Below, piece after piece: positions 18,024 through 26,376 of a stretch of DNA of 64,000 bases. The DNA lies in assembly GCF_014191495.1 (NCBI RefSeq), contig NZ_JACHWR010000002.1, positions 744,001 to 808,000 on the forward strand, read 5' to 3'. Each line of letters starts with the position of its first letter. The stretch's first letter is position 1. This stretch comes from Nocardioides soli. Lineage in GTDB: Bacteria; Actinomycetota; Actinomycetes; Propionibacteriales; Nocardioidaceae. A program made the position numbers and the translations under genes. The notes under the pieces are model-generated. The model ran no database searches. It was not told the origin of the DNA and worked only from the letters and a program-made list of their open reading frames with translations.

Positions 18024-19214
18024 TTGGTCGCGGTCAGCGACTGGCAAGCGGGAATGAGACGTGCCGAGTTGATCTCCTTCATCTGGTCGCCCGGCAATCG
18101 CCTTCCCGCTGGCACCGGAGGGTCGGAGAACTACACGGTCGGCCACGTCCGAGAGCTGGTTCGGCGCGGTGTGGGTGCGCAGGTCGTGACGGTGGGCATA
18201 GGCGTCGAGGACGGTCGTGAGGAGTTCGCCGACGTACCCTTCCTCGCTCTGGCGAGCCTGGCTGAGGTAGCGGAGCTCGACGGAACGGTCATCTTCGTCA
18301 ACGAAGCGCACGAGGTCCTCACGCGGAACCCCGCGTACCTGATCATGCACAACCCGCCGCCGATCCGTGAGCATCACCGTGCCTTCGCGACTGCGGGTAC
18401 CCGAGACAAGACCTTGATCGCAACGAGTCGGTATGCCGCGGCGCTGTGGGCGGAGTACCTCGACGTGGACGTCGACACCGTCCAGGTGATTTATCCGTTC
18501 GCCGAACCGGAGTTCGGCGCTCGAGTCCGGGCACCTCGCCCGGGAGGGCCGACCCGGGTGCTGTTCGCGGGTCGCCTGAGCCCGGAGAAGGGCGTCTACA
18601 CCCTCCTCGAGATGCTGCACCTGGACATCATCGAGAACGACCTCGGTCTCACCTTCACTGCGACATCGGCGGGCAACGACAAGCCCCAGGGTGCGATCAT
18701 CGAGCGAATTCTCGCCACGCATCCGGGAATCTCCGTCGTCCCCGCCTGCAAGACGCCAGCCGCGATGGCGGAACTCATGGCACACCACGACGTCGTGGTC
18801 ATGCCCTCGAACAGCCAGTACTGGCACGAGACGTTCGGCATAGTCTCCATCGAGGCACAGCATGCGGGATGTCGCGTCGTCGCCTCCGATGACGGGGGCC
18901 TGCCCGAGACTGACTGCGGGGGCCTGGTGCTAGTCGAACCGGACAACGCTGAAGCCCTCGCCACTGGGCTACGACTCGCCGTCGCCGCGGGACCGCTGTC
19001 CCCCGAGGCCAGGCAGGAGGCCAGCTGCCACTTCTCTGTCGAGCAGTCCGCGCATGGGTTGCTCGAGGTGCTCGCCCGTCCAGCTCAGGCCACCCCGGCC
19101 AGCATCGTTCAAGAGCTTGAGCAACTCATCCTGCTCGACTCCGCTCCAACAGCAGCGATACGGAGCAGCGTCACCGCCGGTCGTCCGTCTGACCACGACA
19201 TCACAGCTCTGTGA
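18024..19214 (+). CDS. Glycosyltransferase, family 4 (GT-B)
   Basis: A 396-residue GT-B enzyme. N-terminal domain has GTGGSENYTVGHVRELVRRG, the glycine-rich acceptor-side loop; the C-terminal domain has RVLFAGRLSPEKGVYTLLEM and the nucleotide-sugar signature ETFGIVSIEAQHAGCRVVASD with the E-x7-E spacing. Sugar and acceptor are unknown. TTG 18024 has GGAGAGG just before it; ATG 18054 is the alternative start. The gene has more A/T at third positions than flanking genes and stands alone, consistent with acquisition. The 256 bases after it hold nothing recognisable. Confidence 0.82.
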   Translation: MVAVSDWQAGMRRAELISFIWSPGNRLPAGTGGSENYTVGHVRELVRRGVGAQVVTVGIGVEDGREEFADVPFLALASLAEVAELDGTVIFVNEAHEVLTRNPAYLIMHNPPPIREHHRAFATAGTRDKTLIATSRYAAALWAEYLDVDVDTVQVIYPFAEPEFGARVRAPRPGGPTRVLFAGRLSPEKGVYTLLEMLHLDIIENDLGLTFTATSAGNDKPQGAIIERILATHPGISVVPACKTPAAMAELMAHHDVVVMPSNSQYWHETFGIVSIEAQHAGCRVVASDDGGLPETDCGGLVLVEPDNAEALATGLRLAVAAGPLSPEARQEASCHFSVEQSAHGLLEVLARPAQATPASIVQELEQLILLDSAPTAAIRSSVTAGRPSDHDITAL

Positions 19215-19470
19215 GAAGACCTGCGAGCCGCCGAGACGCACGGCCGTCGGAGCCGCGCTCGCTGCTCGCCTGACCCGGCCCGTCGAGGTCGCGCGAGAGC
19301 TGGACCATGGCCTGGAGCCCTCGGGTCTGCACCTGACTCTGACCTGAGCGGGCGGGTGGCTGCGGTGCCGTGCTCGATCTCGAGTTGCTCTGGCAGCGCG
19401 CTGAGTAGGCGTTGTCGGTCGTGCTTCGACTGCCTCCTCCTTGTCCGCGCGATGCGACGTCGTGCCTGCT

Positions 19471-20340
19471 TCAAGGACGTGCGCGATAGGACTCGCTGCC
19501 CTCGCGGTCGGGGTACCTCAGGATGGACCCGGCTCCGTCTTGTCCCGAATCCGACTCGCGGCCGGGCGACGCGGTCGACGTCCCGGCCGCGATCGCGTCG
19601 AAGTAGCGGAGCATCTCGACCGGGAAGGGCAGCACGAGCGTCGAGTTCTTCTCGGCGGCCACCTCCACCATCGTCTGGAGGAGGCGCAGCTGGAGGGCCG
19701 CCGGCGTGTCCGCCATCGCGGCCGCCGCCTGGGAGAGCCGCTGCGACGCCTGGTACTCGCCGTCGGCCGTGATCACCCGGGACCGCCGCTCGCGCTCGGC
19801 CTCGGCCTGGCGCGACATCGACCGCTTCATGGTCTCCGGCAGCTCCACGTCCTTGATCTCGACGCGGTCGATCTCGATGCCCCAGGGAGCGGCCGGGCTG
19901 TCGAGCATCACCTCGAGGCCCTGGTTGAGCTTCTCCCGGTTGGACAGCAGGTCGTCGAGCTCGCTCTTCCCGATGATCGAGCGCAGCGAGGTCTGCGCGA
20001 CCTGGGCGATGGCGAACGCGTAGTCCTGGACCTCCACGACGGCCCGCAGGGGGTCGACGACCCGGAAGTAGACGACCGCGTCGACCCGGACGGTGACGTT
20101 GTCGCGGGTGATGCCGTCCTGCGCCGGCACGGGCAGCGTCACCACCTGCACGTTGACGCGCGTCATCCGGTCCGCGACGGGGACGAGCAGGGTCATGCCG
20201 GGGCGCCGTGGCTGAGGCTGGACGCGGCCCAGCCGGAACACCACGCCGCGTTCCACCTGCTTGACGACGCGCACGGAGGCGAGCCAGCCCGCAACGGCCA
20301 GCGTCGACAGCACCGCCAACACGATCCACACGACATCCAC
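19471..20340 (-). CDS. SPFH-domain protein (slipin/stomatin-like)
   Basis: A 289-residue stomatin/slipin-type membrane protein. One N-terminal TM segment (VVWIVLAVLSTLAVAGWLASV) is followed by the SPFH domain with VKQVERGVVFRLGRV, then DGITRDNVTVRVDAVVYFRV and AQTSLRSIIGKSELDDLL, and a coiled coil with MSRQAEAERERRSRVITADGEYQAS. Such proteins form membrane-bound rings and often pair with NfeD, which is not adjacent here. GTG 20340 is chosen because GAGGAGG lies six bases before it, although the frame is open to 20415. Confidence 0.88.
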   Translation of the reverse strand: MDVVWIVLAVLSTLAVAGWLASVRVVKQVERGVVFRLGRVQPQPRRPGMTLLVPVADRMTRVNVQVVTLPVPAQDGITRDNVTVRVDAVVYFRVVDPLRAVVEVQDYAFAIAQVAQTSLRSIIGKSELDDLLSNREKLNQGLEVMLDSPAAPWGIEIDRVEIKDVELPETMKRSMSRQAEAERERRSRVITADGEYQASQRLSQAAAAMADTPAALQLRLLQTMVEVAAEKNSTLVLPFPVEMLRYFDAIAAGTSTASPGRESDSGQDGAGSILRYPDREGSESYRARP

Positions 20341-20460
20341 GGCGACCTCCTCAAGCAGGAGAGCCTCACCTTCGAGGATACGCCGGAGGCAAGGTCCCGG
20401 TCGCCGCGCGCGCACCTGGCGGAGCGTCGCCGACCCGGGTGCCGGGACGGGCGAGCTCGT

Positions 20461-21258
20461 TCACGCGGTGGGGCGGTCGGTCTGCTCGGGCCAGTAGTAC
20501 TGGGAGGGCGTGGCGCGCGCACCGAAGATCGCCTGGCCGACCCGCACGCAGGTGGCGCCCTCCTCGACCGCGATCTCGTAGTCGCCCGACATGCCCATCG
20601 ACAGCTCGCCCGGTCCGATCAGGTCGGGGTCGCTCTCGCGGGCCCGATCGCGCAGCGTGCGGAGCAGGCGGAAGCAGGCCCGGATCCGGTCGGTGTCGGG
20701 GGTGAGGAGGGCCAGCGTCATCAGGCCGCGCACGCGCAGGGCGGAGTAGTGGGAGAGCGCGGCCAGGAAGGCGGGTAGCTCCTCGGGTGGCAGCCCGAAC
20801 TTGGAGTCCTCGGCCGACGTGTTCACCTGCACGTGGACGTCGAGCCTGCGCCCGGCCGCCTGGAGCCGGCGGTCGAGCGCCTCGGCGACCCGGAGCCGGT
20901 CGAGGGCCTGGAACTCGGCGGCGAAGCTCGCCACGTCCTTGGCCTTGTTGGTCTGCAGATGGCCGATCACCGACCACGCCACGGGGAGGTTCGCGAGCGC
21001 GCGGTGCTTGCGGAGCGCCTCCTGCACCTTGTTCTCACCGAGCAGGGTGGCGCCGGCGGCGACGGCCAGGCGGATCCGGTCCTCGGGGACGGTCTTGCTG
21101 ACGGGAAGCAGCCGCACTTCGTCCGGGTCGCGGTCGACGCGCCGCGCGGCGCCGTCGATGCGGTCGCGGACGGCGGCGAGGTTCCGCTCGACGTCGGCGA
21201 CGGTGCGGGCCGTGGGGTAGTGCGGCTCGGGCTCGAGGGGCCCCGGTTCGTTTGGCAT
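20461..21258 (-). CDS. PLP homeostasis protein PLPBP (YggS/YBL036C family)
   Basis: A 265-residue alanine-racemase-fold protein that binds pyridoxal phosphate and buffers B6 levels. The PLP lysine is in LLPVSKTVPEDRIR; further family blocks are LGENKVQEAL, WSVIGHLQTNKAKD, VHVQVNTSAEDSKFG and LSMGMSGDYEIAVEEGATCVRVG. Unusually it is not next to the division genes (ylmE position) but divergent from a MocR regulator, whose own effector domain uses PLP. Its ATG at 21258 lies inside the left arm of the palindrome at 21250-21290. Confidence 0.92.
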   Translation of the reverse strand: MPNEPGPLEPEPHYPTARTVADVERNLAAVRDRIDGAARRVDRDPDEVRLLPVSKTVPEDRIRLAVAAGATLLGENKVQEALRKHRALANLPVAWSVIGHLQTNKAKDVASFAAEFQALDRLRVAEALDRRLQAAGRRLDVHVQVNTSAEDSKFGLPPEELPAFLAALSHYSALRVRGLMTLALLTPDTDRIRACFRLLRTLRDRARESDPDLIGPGELSMGMSGDYEIAVEEGATCVRVGQAIFGARATPSQYYWPEQTDRPTA

Positions 21259-21290
21259 AGGTCATATGTTAGCGTTGGCCTATGCCAAAC
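21250..21290. promoter_or_regulatory. Perfect 12-bp palindrome enclosing both divergent start codons
   Basis: gtttggcatagg (21250-21261) and its exact complement (21279-21290) flank a 17-base A/T-richer spacer. The start codons of PLPBP (minus) and of the MocR regulator (plus) lie one in each arm, so both proteins begin Met-Pro-Asn. TAACAT in the spacer, seven bases before the PLPBP ATG on its strand, would suit a leaderless transcript. Probable MocR autoregulatory operator. Confidence 0.7.
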
Positions 21291-22649
21291 TGGAGCGAGG
21301 GGGAGTCGACGGTGACCGCGCCGATCGCCGGGACCACCGCGAGTGAGATCGCGGCCAGCGTCCGCGCTCACGTCGACAGCGGTGCGCTCCGCCCCGGGGC
21401 GCCGCTGCCGCCGGTGCGCCAGCTCGCCGACGTGCTCGGGGTCAACCGCAACACGGTCGTCTCGGCCTACCGCCAGCTCGTCCGGGCGGGCGTCGCTCGG
21501 ACCCGCGGCCGGGCCGGCACCACCATCGCCGAGCGCAGCGACGGCCCCGAGGAGGGGTTCGCGCGCGACACCGAGCTGCGCGACGTCGGCCACGGCAACC
21601 CGGACCCCCGGTTGCTGCCGGACGCCGCGGCCGCGCTGACGGCGTCGTCGGCGCCCCCGACGCTGTACGGCGAGTCGGTGATCGACCCCGAGCTGGCCGA
21701 GTGGGCGACCCGGTGGATCGCCACCGACCAGCCACGGGACTTCCGGCTGACCCTCACCCACGGCGCGGTGGACGCGGTCGAGCGGCTGCTCGCCCAGGCG
21801 CTCACCCAGGGCGACGCCGTCGCTCTGGAGGACCCGTGCTTCCTGGCCAGCATCCACACCGTCCGCCTGGCGGGCTACCGCACGATGCCGGTGCCGATGG
21901 ACGAGGAGGGGATGACGGTCGCCGGCCTGCGCGCCGCCCTGAGCGCGGGGGTGCGTGCCGTCGTGTGCACGCCTCGCGCCCACAACCCCACGGGGACCAG
22001 CCTCGGCGCCGCCCGGGCGGCCGAGTTGCGGGCGGTGCTCGCCGAGCACCCCTACGTGCTCGTGATCGAGGACGACCACTTCTCCCGGCTGTCCACCACC
22101 GACTACCACAGCATCATCGGTCCCGAGCACGCCCGCTGGGCACTGGTCCGCTCGGTCTCGAAGTTCCTCGGCCCCGACCTGCGGCTGGCCTTCGTCGCGT
22201 CCGACCCCGAGACCGGAGGGCGGCTGGCGGCCCGGATCAGCCCCGGTACGACGTGGGTGAGCCACCTCCTGCAGCGGCTGGCCCGCACGCTGCTCCTCGA
22301 CCCCGCGGTCGGCGGTGCGGTCTCCGCGGCGGGCGCGCACTACGCCGAGCGCAACGCGGCCTTCGTCGCCGGGCTGGCCGCCCACGGGGTGGCCGCTCGC
22401 GCCGACGACGGGCTCAACGTATGGGTCGACGTCCGGGGCGACGCCGCTCGGGTCGGTCAGCGGCTGATGCGGCGCGGGTGGCTCGCGCGGATCGGCGACG
22501 ACTTCGCGCTCGCGGAGGACGGCCCGTCGGCACACCACCTGCGGCTGACCGTCCACGCGCTCGACGCCGCTACGGCGGAGCAGCTGGTCGCGGACGTGGC
22601 GGCCGCGGTCGCCGGGCGTCCGGTGCTGTCCGGCGAGACGTCGACATGA
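21282..22649 (+). CDS. MocR-type regulator (GntR helix-turn-helix fused to aminotransferase)
   Basis: A 455-residue MocR/PdxR-family regulator. An N-terminal GntR winged helix (about residues 15-85, LPPVRQLADVLGVNRNTVVSAYRQLV) is joined to a class I aminotransferase-like domain. The PLP lysine is in VRSVSKFLGPDLRLAFV and the substrate/PLP pocket shows HNPTG as AHNPTGTSLG. It is divergent from PLPBP and upstream of tRNA-Cys, glyA, ahpC and ahpF, so it probably senses PLP or an amino acid and controls PLP-linked genes. Target assignment is inference from position and from the palindrome at its start. Confidence 0.9.
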   Translation: MPNWSEGESTVTAPIAGTTASEIAASVRAHVDSGALRPGAPLPPVRQLADVLGVNRNTVVSAYRQLVRAGVARTRGRAGTTIAERSDGPEEGFARDTELRDVGHGNPDPRLLPDAAAALTASSAPPTLYGESVIDPELAEWATRWIATDQPRDFRLTLTHGAVDAVERLLAQALTQGDAVALEDPCFLASIHTVRLAGYRTMPVPMDEEGMTVAGLRAALSAGVRAVVCTPRAHNPTGTSLGAARAAELRAVLAEHPYVLVIEDDHFSRLSTTDYHSIIGPEHARWALVRSVSKFLGPDLRLAFVASDPETGGRLAARISPGTTWVSHLLQRLARTLLLDPAVGGAVSAAGAHYAERNAAFVAGLAAHGVAARADDGLNVWVDVRGDAARVGQRLMRRGWLARIGDDFALAEDGPSAHHLRLTVHALDAATAEQLVADVAAAVAGRPVLSGETST

Positions 22650-22672
22650 GCATGAGCACGTCGACATGAGCA
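22638..22672. repeat. Short tandem direct repeat at the MocR 3' end
   Basis: acgtcgacatgagca occurs twice, at 22638-22652 and 22658-22672, with a 20-base period; the stop codon of the MocR gene lies in the first copy and a partial third copy follows. It looks like a local duplication, or a two-site operator for the downstream glyA unit. Confidence 0.5.
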
Positions 22673-22731
22673 CGTCGGTCGTGGGCTCGTCGCCGGTCTC
22701 GGCGATGCCCTGCACCTGAACGACCCCACCC

Positions 22732-22802
22732 GGTGGAGTGGCCGAGAGGCAAGGCCGCGGTCTGCAGCACCGCGTACGCAGGTTCGACTCCTGCCTCCAC
22801 CT
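22732..22802 (+). tRNA. tRNA-Cys (GCA)
   Basis: A 71-base cloverleaf. Acceptor GGTGGAG pairs with CTCCACC; anticodon stem GCGGT/ACCGC is perfect around the loop CTGCAGC, anticodon GCA; T-arm GCAGG-TTCGACT-CCTGC. The discriminator base is T, as expected for tRNA-Cys. No CCA is encoded. It lies 55 bases before glyA. Confidence 0.95.
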
Positions 22803-22856
22803 CGACATCCGTCTCGACATTCGCCCTGACATTCGCCATGCCCCTGAGAGGACACC

Positions 22857-24152
22857 ATGACCGTCACCGACCCCAGCCCGACCGCCGTGCTCGACGCCGA
22901 TCTCGGCGACGTCGACCCCGCGATCGCGGCGGTGCTGGACGCCGAGCTCCGCCGGCAGCGCTCCGGTCTCGAGATGATCGCCAGCGAGAACGTCGCACCC
23001 CGGTCGGTGCTCCAGGCCCAGGGATCGGTCCTCACCAACAAGTACGCCGAGGGCTACCCCGACCGGCGCTACTACGGCGGCTGCGAGCACGTCGACGTGG
23101 CCGAGCGCCTCGCCATCGAGCGGGCGCAGACGCTGTTCGGTGCCACGCACGTCAACGTGCAGCCGCACTCGGGCGCCCAGGCGAACGCCGCGGTGCTCGC
23201 GGCGATCGCCCAGCCGGGCGACGTCCTGCTCGGCCAGGAGCTCTCCCACGGCGGCCACCTCACGCACGGGATGCGGGCCAACTTCTCCGGGAGGCTCTAC
23301 GACGCGCGCTCCTACGGGGTCGACCGCACGTCGTACCGGCTCGACATGGACCAGGTGCGCGAGCGGGCGCTGGCCGAGCGGCCGCGGGTGCTCGTCGCGG
23401 GCTGGTCGGCGTACCCGCGGCACCTGGACTACGCCGCCTTCCGAGCGATCGCCGACGAGGTCGGGGCGGTGCTGTGGGCCGACATGGCGCACGTGGCGGG
23501 GTTGGTCGCCACCGGCCTGCACCCCGACCCCGTCCCGTACGCCGACGTCGTCACCACGACGACGCACAAGACACTCGGCGGGCCGCGCGGCGGCCTGATC
23601 CTGTGCGGGGCGGAGTGGGCGCGCACGGTGGACTCGGCGATCTTCCCCGGCCAGCAGGGTGGTCCGCTGATGCACGTCATCGCGGCCAAGGCCACGGCGC
23701 TGCTGCTGGCCGGCAGGCCGGAGTTCCGCGAGCGGCAACAGCGGGTGCTGCGCGGGGCCGAGATCGTCGCCGAGCGCCTCAGCGCTCCCGACGTGGCGGC
23801 GGCCGGCATCTCCGTGCTCACCGGAGGGACCGACGTCCACCTGGTCCTGCTCGACCTGCGCGACGCCGACCTGTCCGGCCTGGACGCCGAGCGACGCCTC
23901 GGCGATCTCGGCATCACCACCAACCGCAACGTCGTGCCCTTCGACCCGCGGCCGGCCTCGGTCGCCTCCGGGCTCCGGCTCGGGACGCCCGCCCTGGCCG
24001 CCCGCGGCTTCGGCGATGCGGCGTTCGCCGAGCTCGCGGACGTCGTCGCCCAGGCGCTCCTCGGCGCCGCCGGCCCCGACTCCCTGCGCGCCCGGATCGA
24101 CCGGCTGGTGGCCGAGCACCCGCTGTACGCCGGCGAGCCCGCCCGCCCCTGA
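22857..24152 (+). CDS. glyA: Serine hydroxymethyltransferase
   Basis: A 431-residue PLP enzyme interconverting serine and glycine with tetrahydrofolate. Visible are [62 protein letters not shown] and the PLP-lysine motif [14 protein letters not shown] near residue 235. AGAGGAC precedes ATG 22857. It is followed 46 bases later by ahpC and ahpF, and preceded by tRNA-Cys and a MocR gene. This context suggests a specialised SHMT (a second copy may exist elsewhere) tied to redox or B6 stress. Confidence 0.93.
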   Translation: MTVTDPSPTAVLDADLGDVDPAIAAVLDAELRRQRSGLEMIASENVAPRSVLQAQGSVLTNKYAEGYPDRRYYGGCEHVDVAERLAIERAQTLFGATHVNVQPHSGAQANAAVLAAIAQPGDVLLGQELSHGGHLTHGMRANFSGRLYDARSYGVDRTSYRLDMDQVRERALAERPRVLVAGWSAYPRHLDYAAFRAIADEVGAVLWADMAHVAGLVATGLHPDPVPYADVVTTTTHKTLGGPRGGLILCGAEWARTVDSAIFPGQQGGPLMHVIAAKATALLLAGRPEFRERQQRVLRGAEIVAERLSAPDVAAAGISVLTGGTDVHLVLLDLRDADLSGLDAERRLGDLGITTNRNVVPFDPRPASVASGLRLGTPALAARGFGDAAFAELADVVAQALLGAAGPDSLRARIDRLVAEHPLYAGEPARP

Positions 24153-24198
24153 GCATCCCCGCCCCCGATCAACCTCATCGAGAACAGGAACCAGCCCG

Positions 24199-24762
24199 AT
24201 GTCCCTCGTCAACACCACCGTCCCGCCGTTCCGTGTCCACGCCTATCAGGAGGGTGTCTTCCGCGAGGTCACCGACGACGACCTGCGCGGCCGGTGGAGC
24301 GTGATCGTCTTCTACCCCGGCGACTTCACCTTCGTGTGCCCGACCGAGCTCGAGGACCTCGCCGACCTCTACGAGGAGTTCCGCGCGATCGGCGTCGAGG
24401 TGTACGGCGCGTCGACCGACAGCCACTTCGCCCACAAGGCGTGGCACGAGACCTCGGCCGCCGTCGGCAAGGTCCGCTACCCGTTGCTGGCCGACCCCGC
24501 GCTCCGGCTCTCTCGGGCCTTCGGCGTCCTCGTGGAGGAGGACGGCCAGGCCCTGCGCGGCACCTTCGTCATCGACCCCGAGGGCACGATCCGGACCGTC
24601 GAGGTGCACGACGCCGGGATCGGCCGCGACGCCGCCGAGTTGCTGCGCAAGGTCAGGGCGGCGCAGTACATCACCGCGCACCCGGGCGAGGTCTGCCCCG
24701 CCAAGTGGGACGAGGGTGCCGACACGCTGACGCCGTCCCTCGACCTGGTGGGCAAGCTCTGA
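24199..24762 (+). CDS. ahpC: Alkyl hydroperoxide reductase AhpC (typical 2-Cys peroxiredoxin)
   Basis: A 187-residue peroxiredoxin, exactly the usual AhpC length. The peroxidatic cysteine is in FYPGDFTFVCPTELEDL and the resolving cysteine in the C-terminal GEVCPAKWDEGADTL. It reduces H2O2, organic peroxides and peroxynitrite with electrons from AhpF. Start ATG 24199 gives MSLVNTTVPPF, the standard AhpC N-terminus. Its stop overlaps the AhpF start (TGATG), so the pair is stoichiometrically coupled, in the AhpF rather than the AhpD system used by mycobacteria. Confidence 0.95.
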   Translation: MSLVNTTVPPFRVHAYQEGVFREVTDDDLRGRWSVIVFYPGDFTFVCPTELEDLADLYEEFRAIGVEVYGASTDSHFAHKAWHETSAAVGKVRYPLLADPALRLSRAFGVLVEEDGQALRGTFVIDPEGTIRTVEVHDAGIGRDAAELLRKVRAAQYITAHPGEVCPAKWDEGADTLTPSLDLVGKL

Positions 24763-26342
24763 TGCTCGGCCCCGATCTCCGGGCGCAGCTCGCCGTGCAC
24801 CTGCAGCACCTGCGGACGCCGGTCGAGTTGGTCGCCGACCTGGACGACGGCGCAGCCTCGCATCGCACCTGGGAGCTGCTGAGCGAGATCGCCGAGGTGA
24901 GCCCGCTGGTGTCCGCCGTCCGGGGCGTCCCCGATCCGGACGCGCGCATCCCGTCGTTCCTCGTGACCCGACCGGGGGAGGACGTCGGGGTCCGGTTCGC
25001 GGGCCTTCCGCTCGGCCACGAGCTGGCCTCCCTCGTGCTGGCGCTGCTGCACGTCGGCGGCCACCCACCCCAGGAGGACGCCGACCTGCTCGCGCGCGCT
25101 CGTGCCCTGGAGGGGCCGCTGCACTTCGAGACCTACTTCTCGCTGACCTGCCAGAACTGCCCCGACGTCGTGCAGGCGCTCAACACCCTGAGCGCCCTCC
25201 ACCCCCAGGTGTCGCACACCGCGATCGAGGGCGGCGCGTTCGCGGCGGAGATCGAGGAGCGCGGGGTGCTGAGCGTGCCGGCGGTCTTCCTCGACGGAGA
25301 GCCGTTCGGGCAGGGCCGGATGGGGCTGGCCGAGATCGTCGCGCGGCTCGACCCGGCGTCCGGCGAGCAGGAGGCCGCCGAGCTCGCGACCCGTGCGGCC
25401 TACGACGTCCTGGTGGTCGGCGGCGGTCCGGCCGGCGTGACCGCGGCGATGTACGCCGCCCGCAAGGGCATCCGCACCGCGCTGCTGGCCGAGCGGATGG
25501 GCGGCCAGGTGCTCGACACGGCGGGCATCGAGAACTTCCCCTCCGTGGTGCGCACCGAGGGGACGCACCTGGGCGCCGCGCTGGAGAGCCACGTGCGCGA
25601 GCACGACGTCGACGTGGTGGTCGCGCACCGCGCTACCTCCGTGCGCCCGCCGGAGCAGCCCGGCGCGCCGATCGCCGTCGAGCTCAGCAACGGCGCGACG
25701 CTGGCCTCGCGCACGGTCGTGATCGCCACCGGCGCCCGCTGGCGGCGGCTCGGCGTGCCCGGCGAGGAGGAGTACCTCAACCGCGGCGTCACCTTCTGCC
25801 CGCACTGCGACGGGCCGCTGTTCCGGGGCAAGCGGGTCGCCGTCGTCGGTGGCGGCAACTCCGGGGTCGAGGCCGCGATCGACCTGGCGGGCCTGGCCGC
25901 ACACGTGACCCTGCTCGAGTACGACCGTGCCCTGCGCGCCGACGCGGTCCTGCAGCGAACCCTGCGCGGCCTGTCCACGGTCGACGTGGTCACGTCGGCG
26001 GAGACGGAGGAGGTGCTCGGCGACGGGCACCGGGTCACGGGGCTGCGCTACGCGAGCCGCGACGACGGCAGCATCCACGACGTGCCGGTCGACGGCGTGT
26101 TCGTCCAGATCGGGCTGCTGCCCGCCACCGACTGGCTGAGCGGCGTCGTCGGCCTCAACGAGCGGGGCGAGGTCGTGGTCGACGACCGCGGTCGCACGGA
26201 CGTCGCGGGCGTGTTCGCGGCCGGCGACTGCACCGCGGCGCCGTACAAGCAGATCGTGACCTCCGCCGGCGACGGCGCCACCGCGGCGCTGTCCGCCTTC
26301 GACCACCTCATCCGGTCGCCCGAAGGCGCCCGCGCCGGGTGA
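24762..26342 (+). CDS. ahpF: Alkyl hydroperoxide reductase subunit F
   Basis: A 526-residue NADH:peroxiredoxin oxidoreductase. The N-terminal double-thioredoxin domain has the redox pair in SLTCQNCPDVVQAL (about residue 130). The thioredoxin-reductase part has the FAD motif VLVVGGGPAGVTAAMYAARKG, the second redox pair in TFCPHCDGPLF, the NAD motif VAVVGGGNSGVEAAIDLAG, and the C-terminal VFAAGDCTAAPYKQI. Electrons pass NADH-FAD-CPHC-CQNC-AhpC. It is the last gene before the convergent glycosyltransferase at 26377. Confidence 0.95.
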   Translation: MLGPDLRAQLAVHLQHLRTPVELVADLDDGAASHRTWELLSEIAEVSPLVSAVRGVPDPDARIPSFLVTRPGEDVGVRFAGLPLGHELASLVLALLHVGGHPPQEDADLLARARALEGPLHFETYFSLTCQNCPDVVQALNTLSALHPQVSHTAIEGGAFAAEIEERGVLSVPAVFLDGEPFGQGRMGLAEIVARLDPASGEQEAAELATRAAYDVLVVGGGPAGVTAAMYAARKGIRTALLAERMGGQVLDTAGIENFPSVVRTEGTHLGAALESHVREHDVDVVVAHRATSVRPPEQPGAPIAVELSNGATLASRTVVIATGARWRRLGVPGEEEYLNRGVTFCPHCDGPLFRGKRVAVVGGGNSGVEAAIDLAGLAAHVTLLEYDRALRADAVLQRTLRGLSTVDVVTSAETEEVLGDGHRVTGLRYASRDDGSIHDVPVDGVFVQIGLLPATDWLSGVVGLNERGEVVVDDRGRTDVAGVFAAGDCTAAPYKQIVTSAGDGATAALSAFDHLIRSPEGARAG

Positions 26343-26376
26343 TCAGACGCGCTTCGTGGGGAGCGGCCTCGTCACC

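Noticed and set aside
22650..22856. Glycine or SAM riboswitch upstream of glyA
   Set aside because: The region is occupied by tRNA-Cys and short direct repeats; no riboswitch core is visible.
20967..24218. Minus-strand open frame of 1083 codons opposite MocR and glyA
   Set aside because: It is the shadow of high-GC codon bias; the protein is low-complexity, rich in R, G, D and H, with no recognisable domain, while the plus strand carries clear MocR and SHMT genes.
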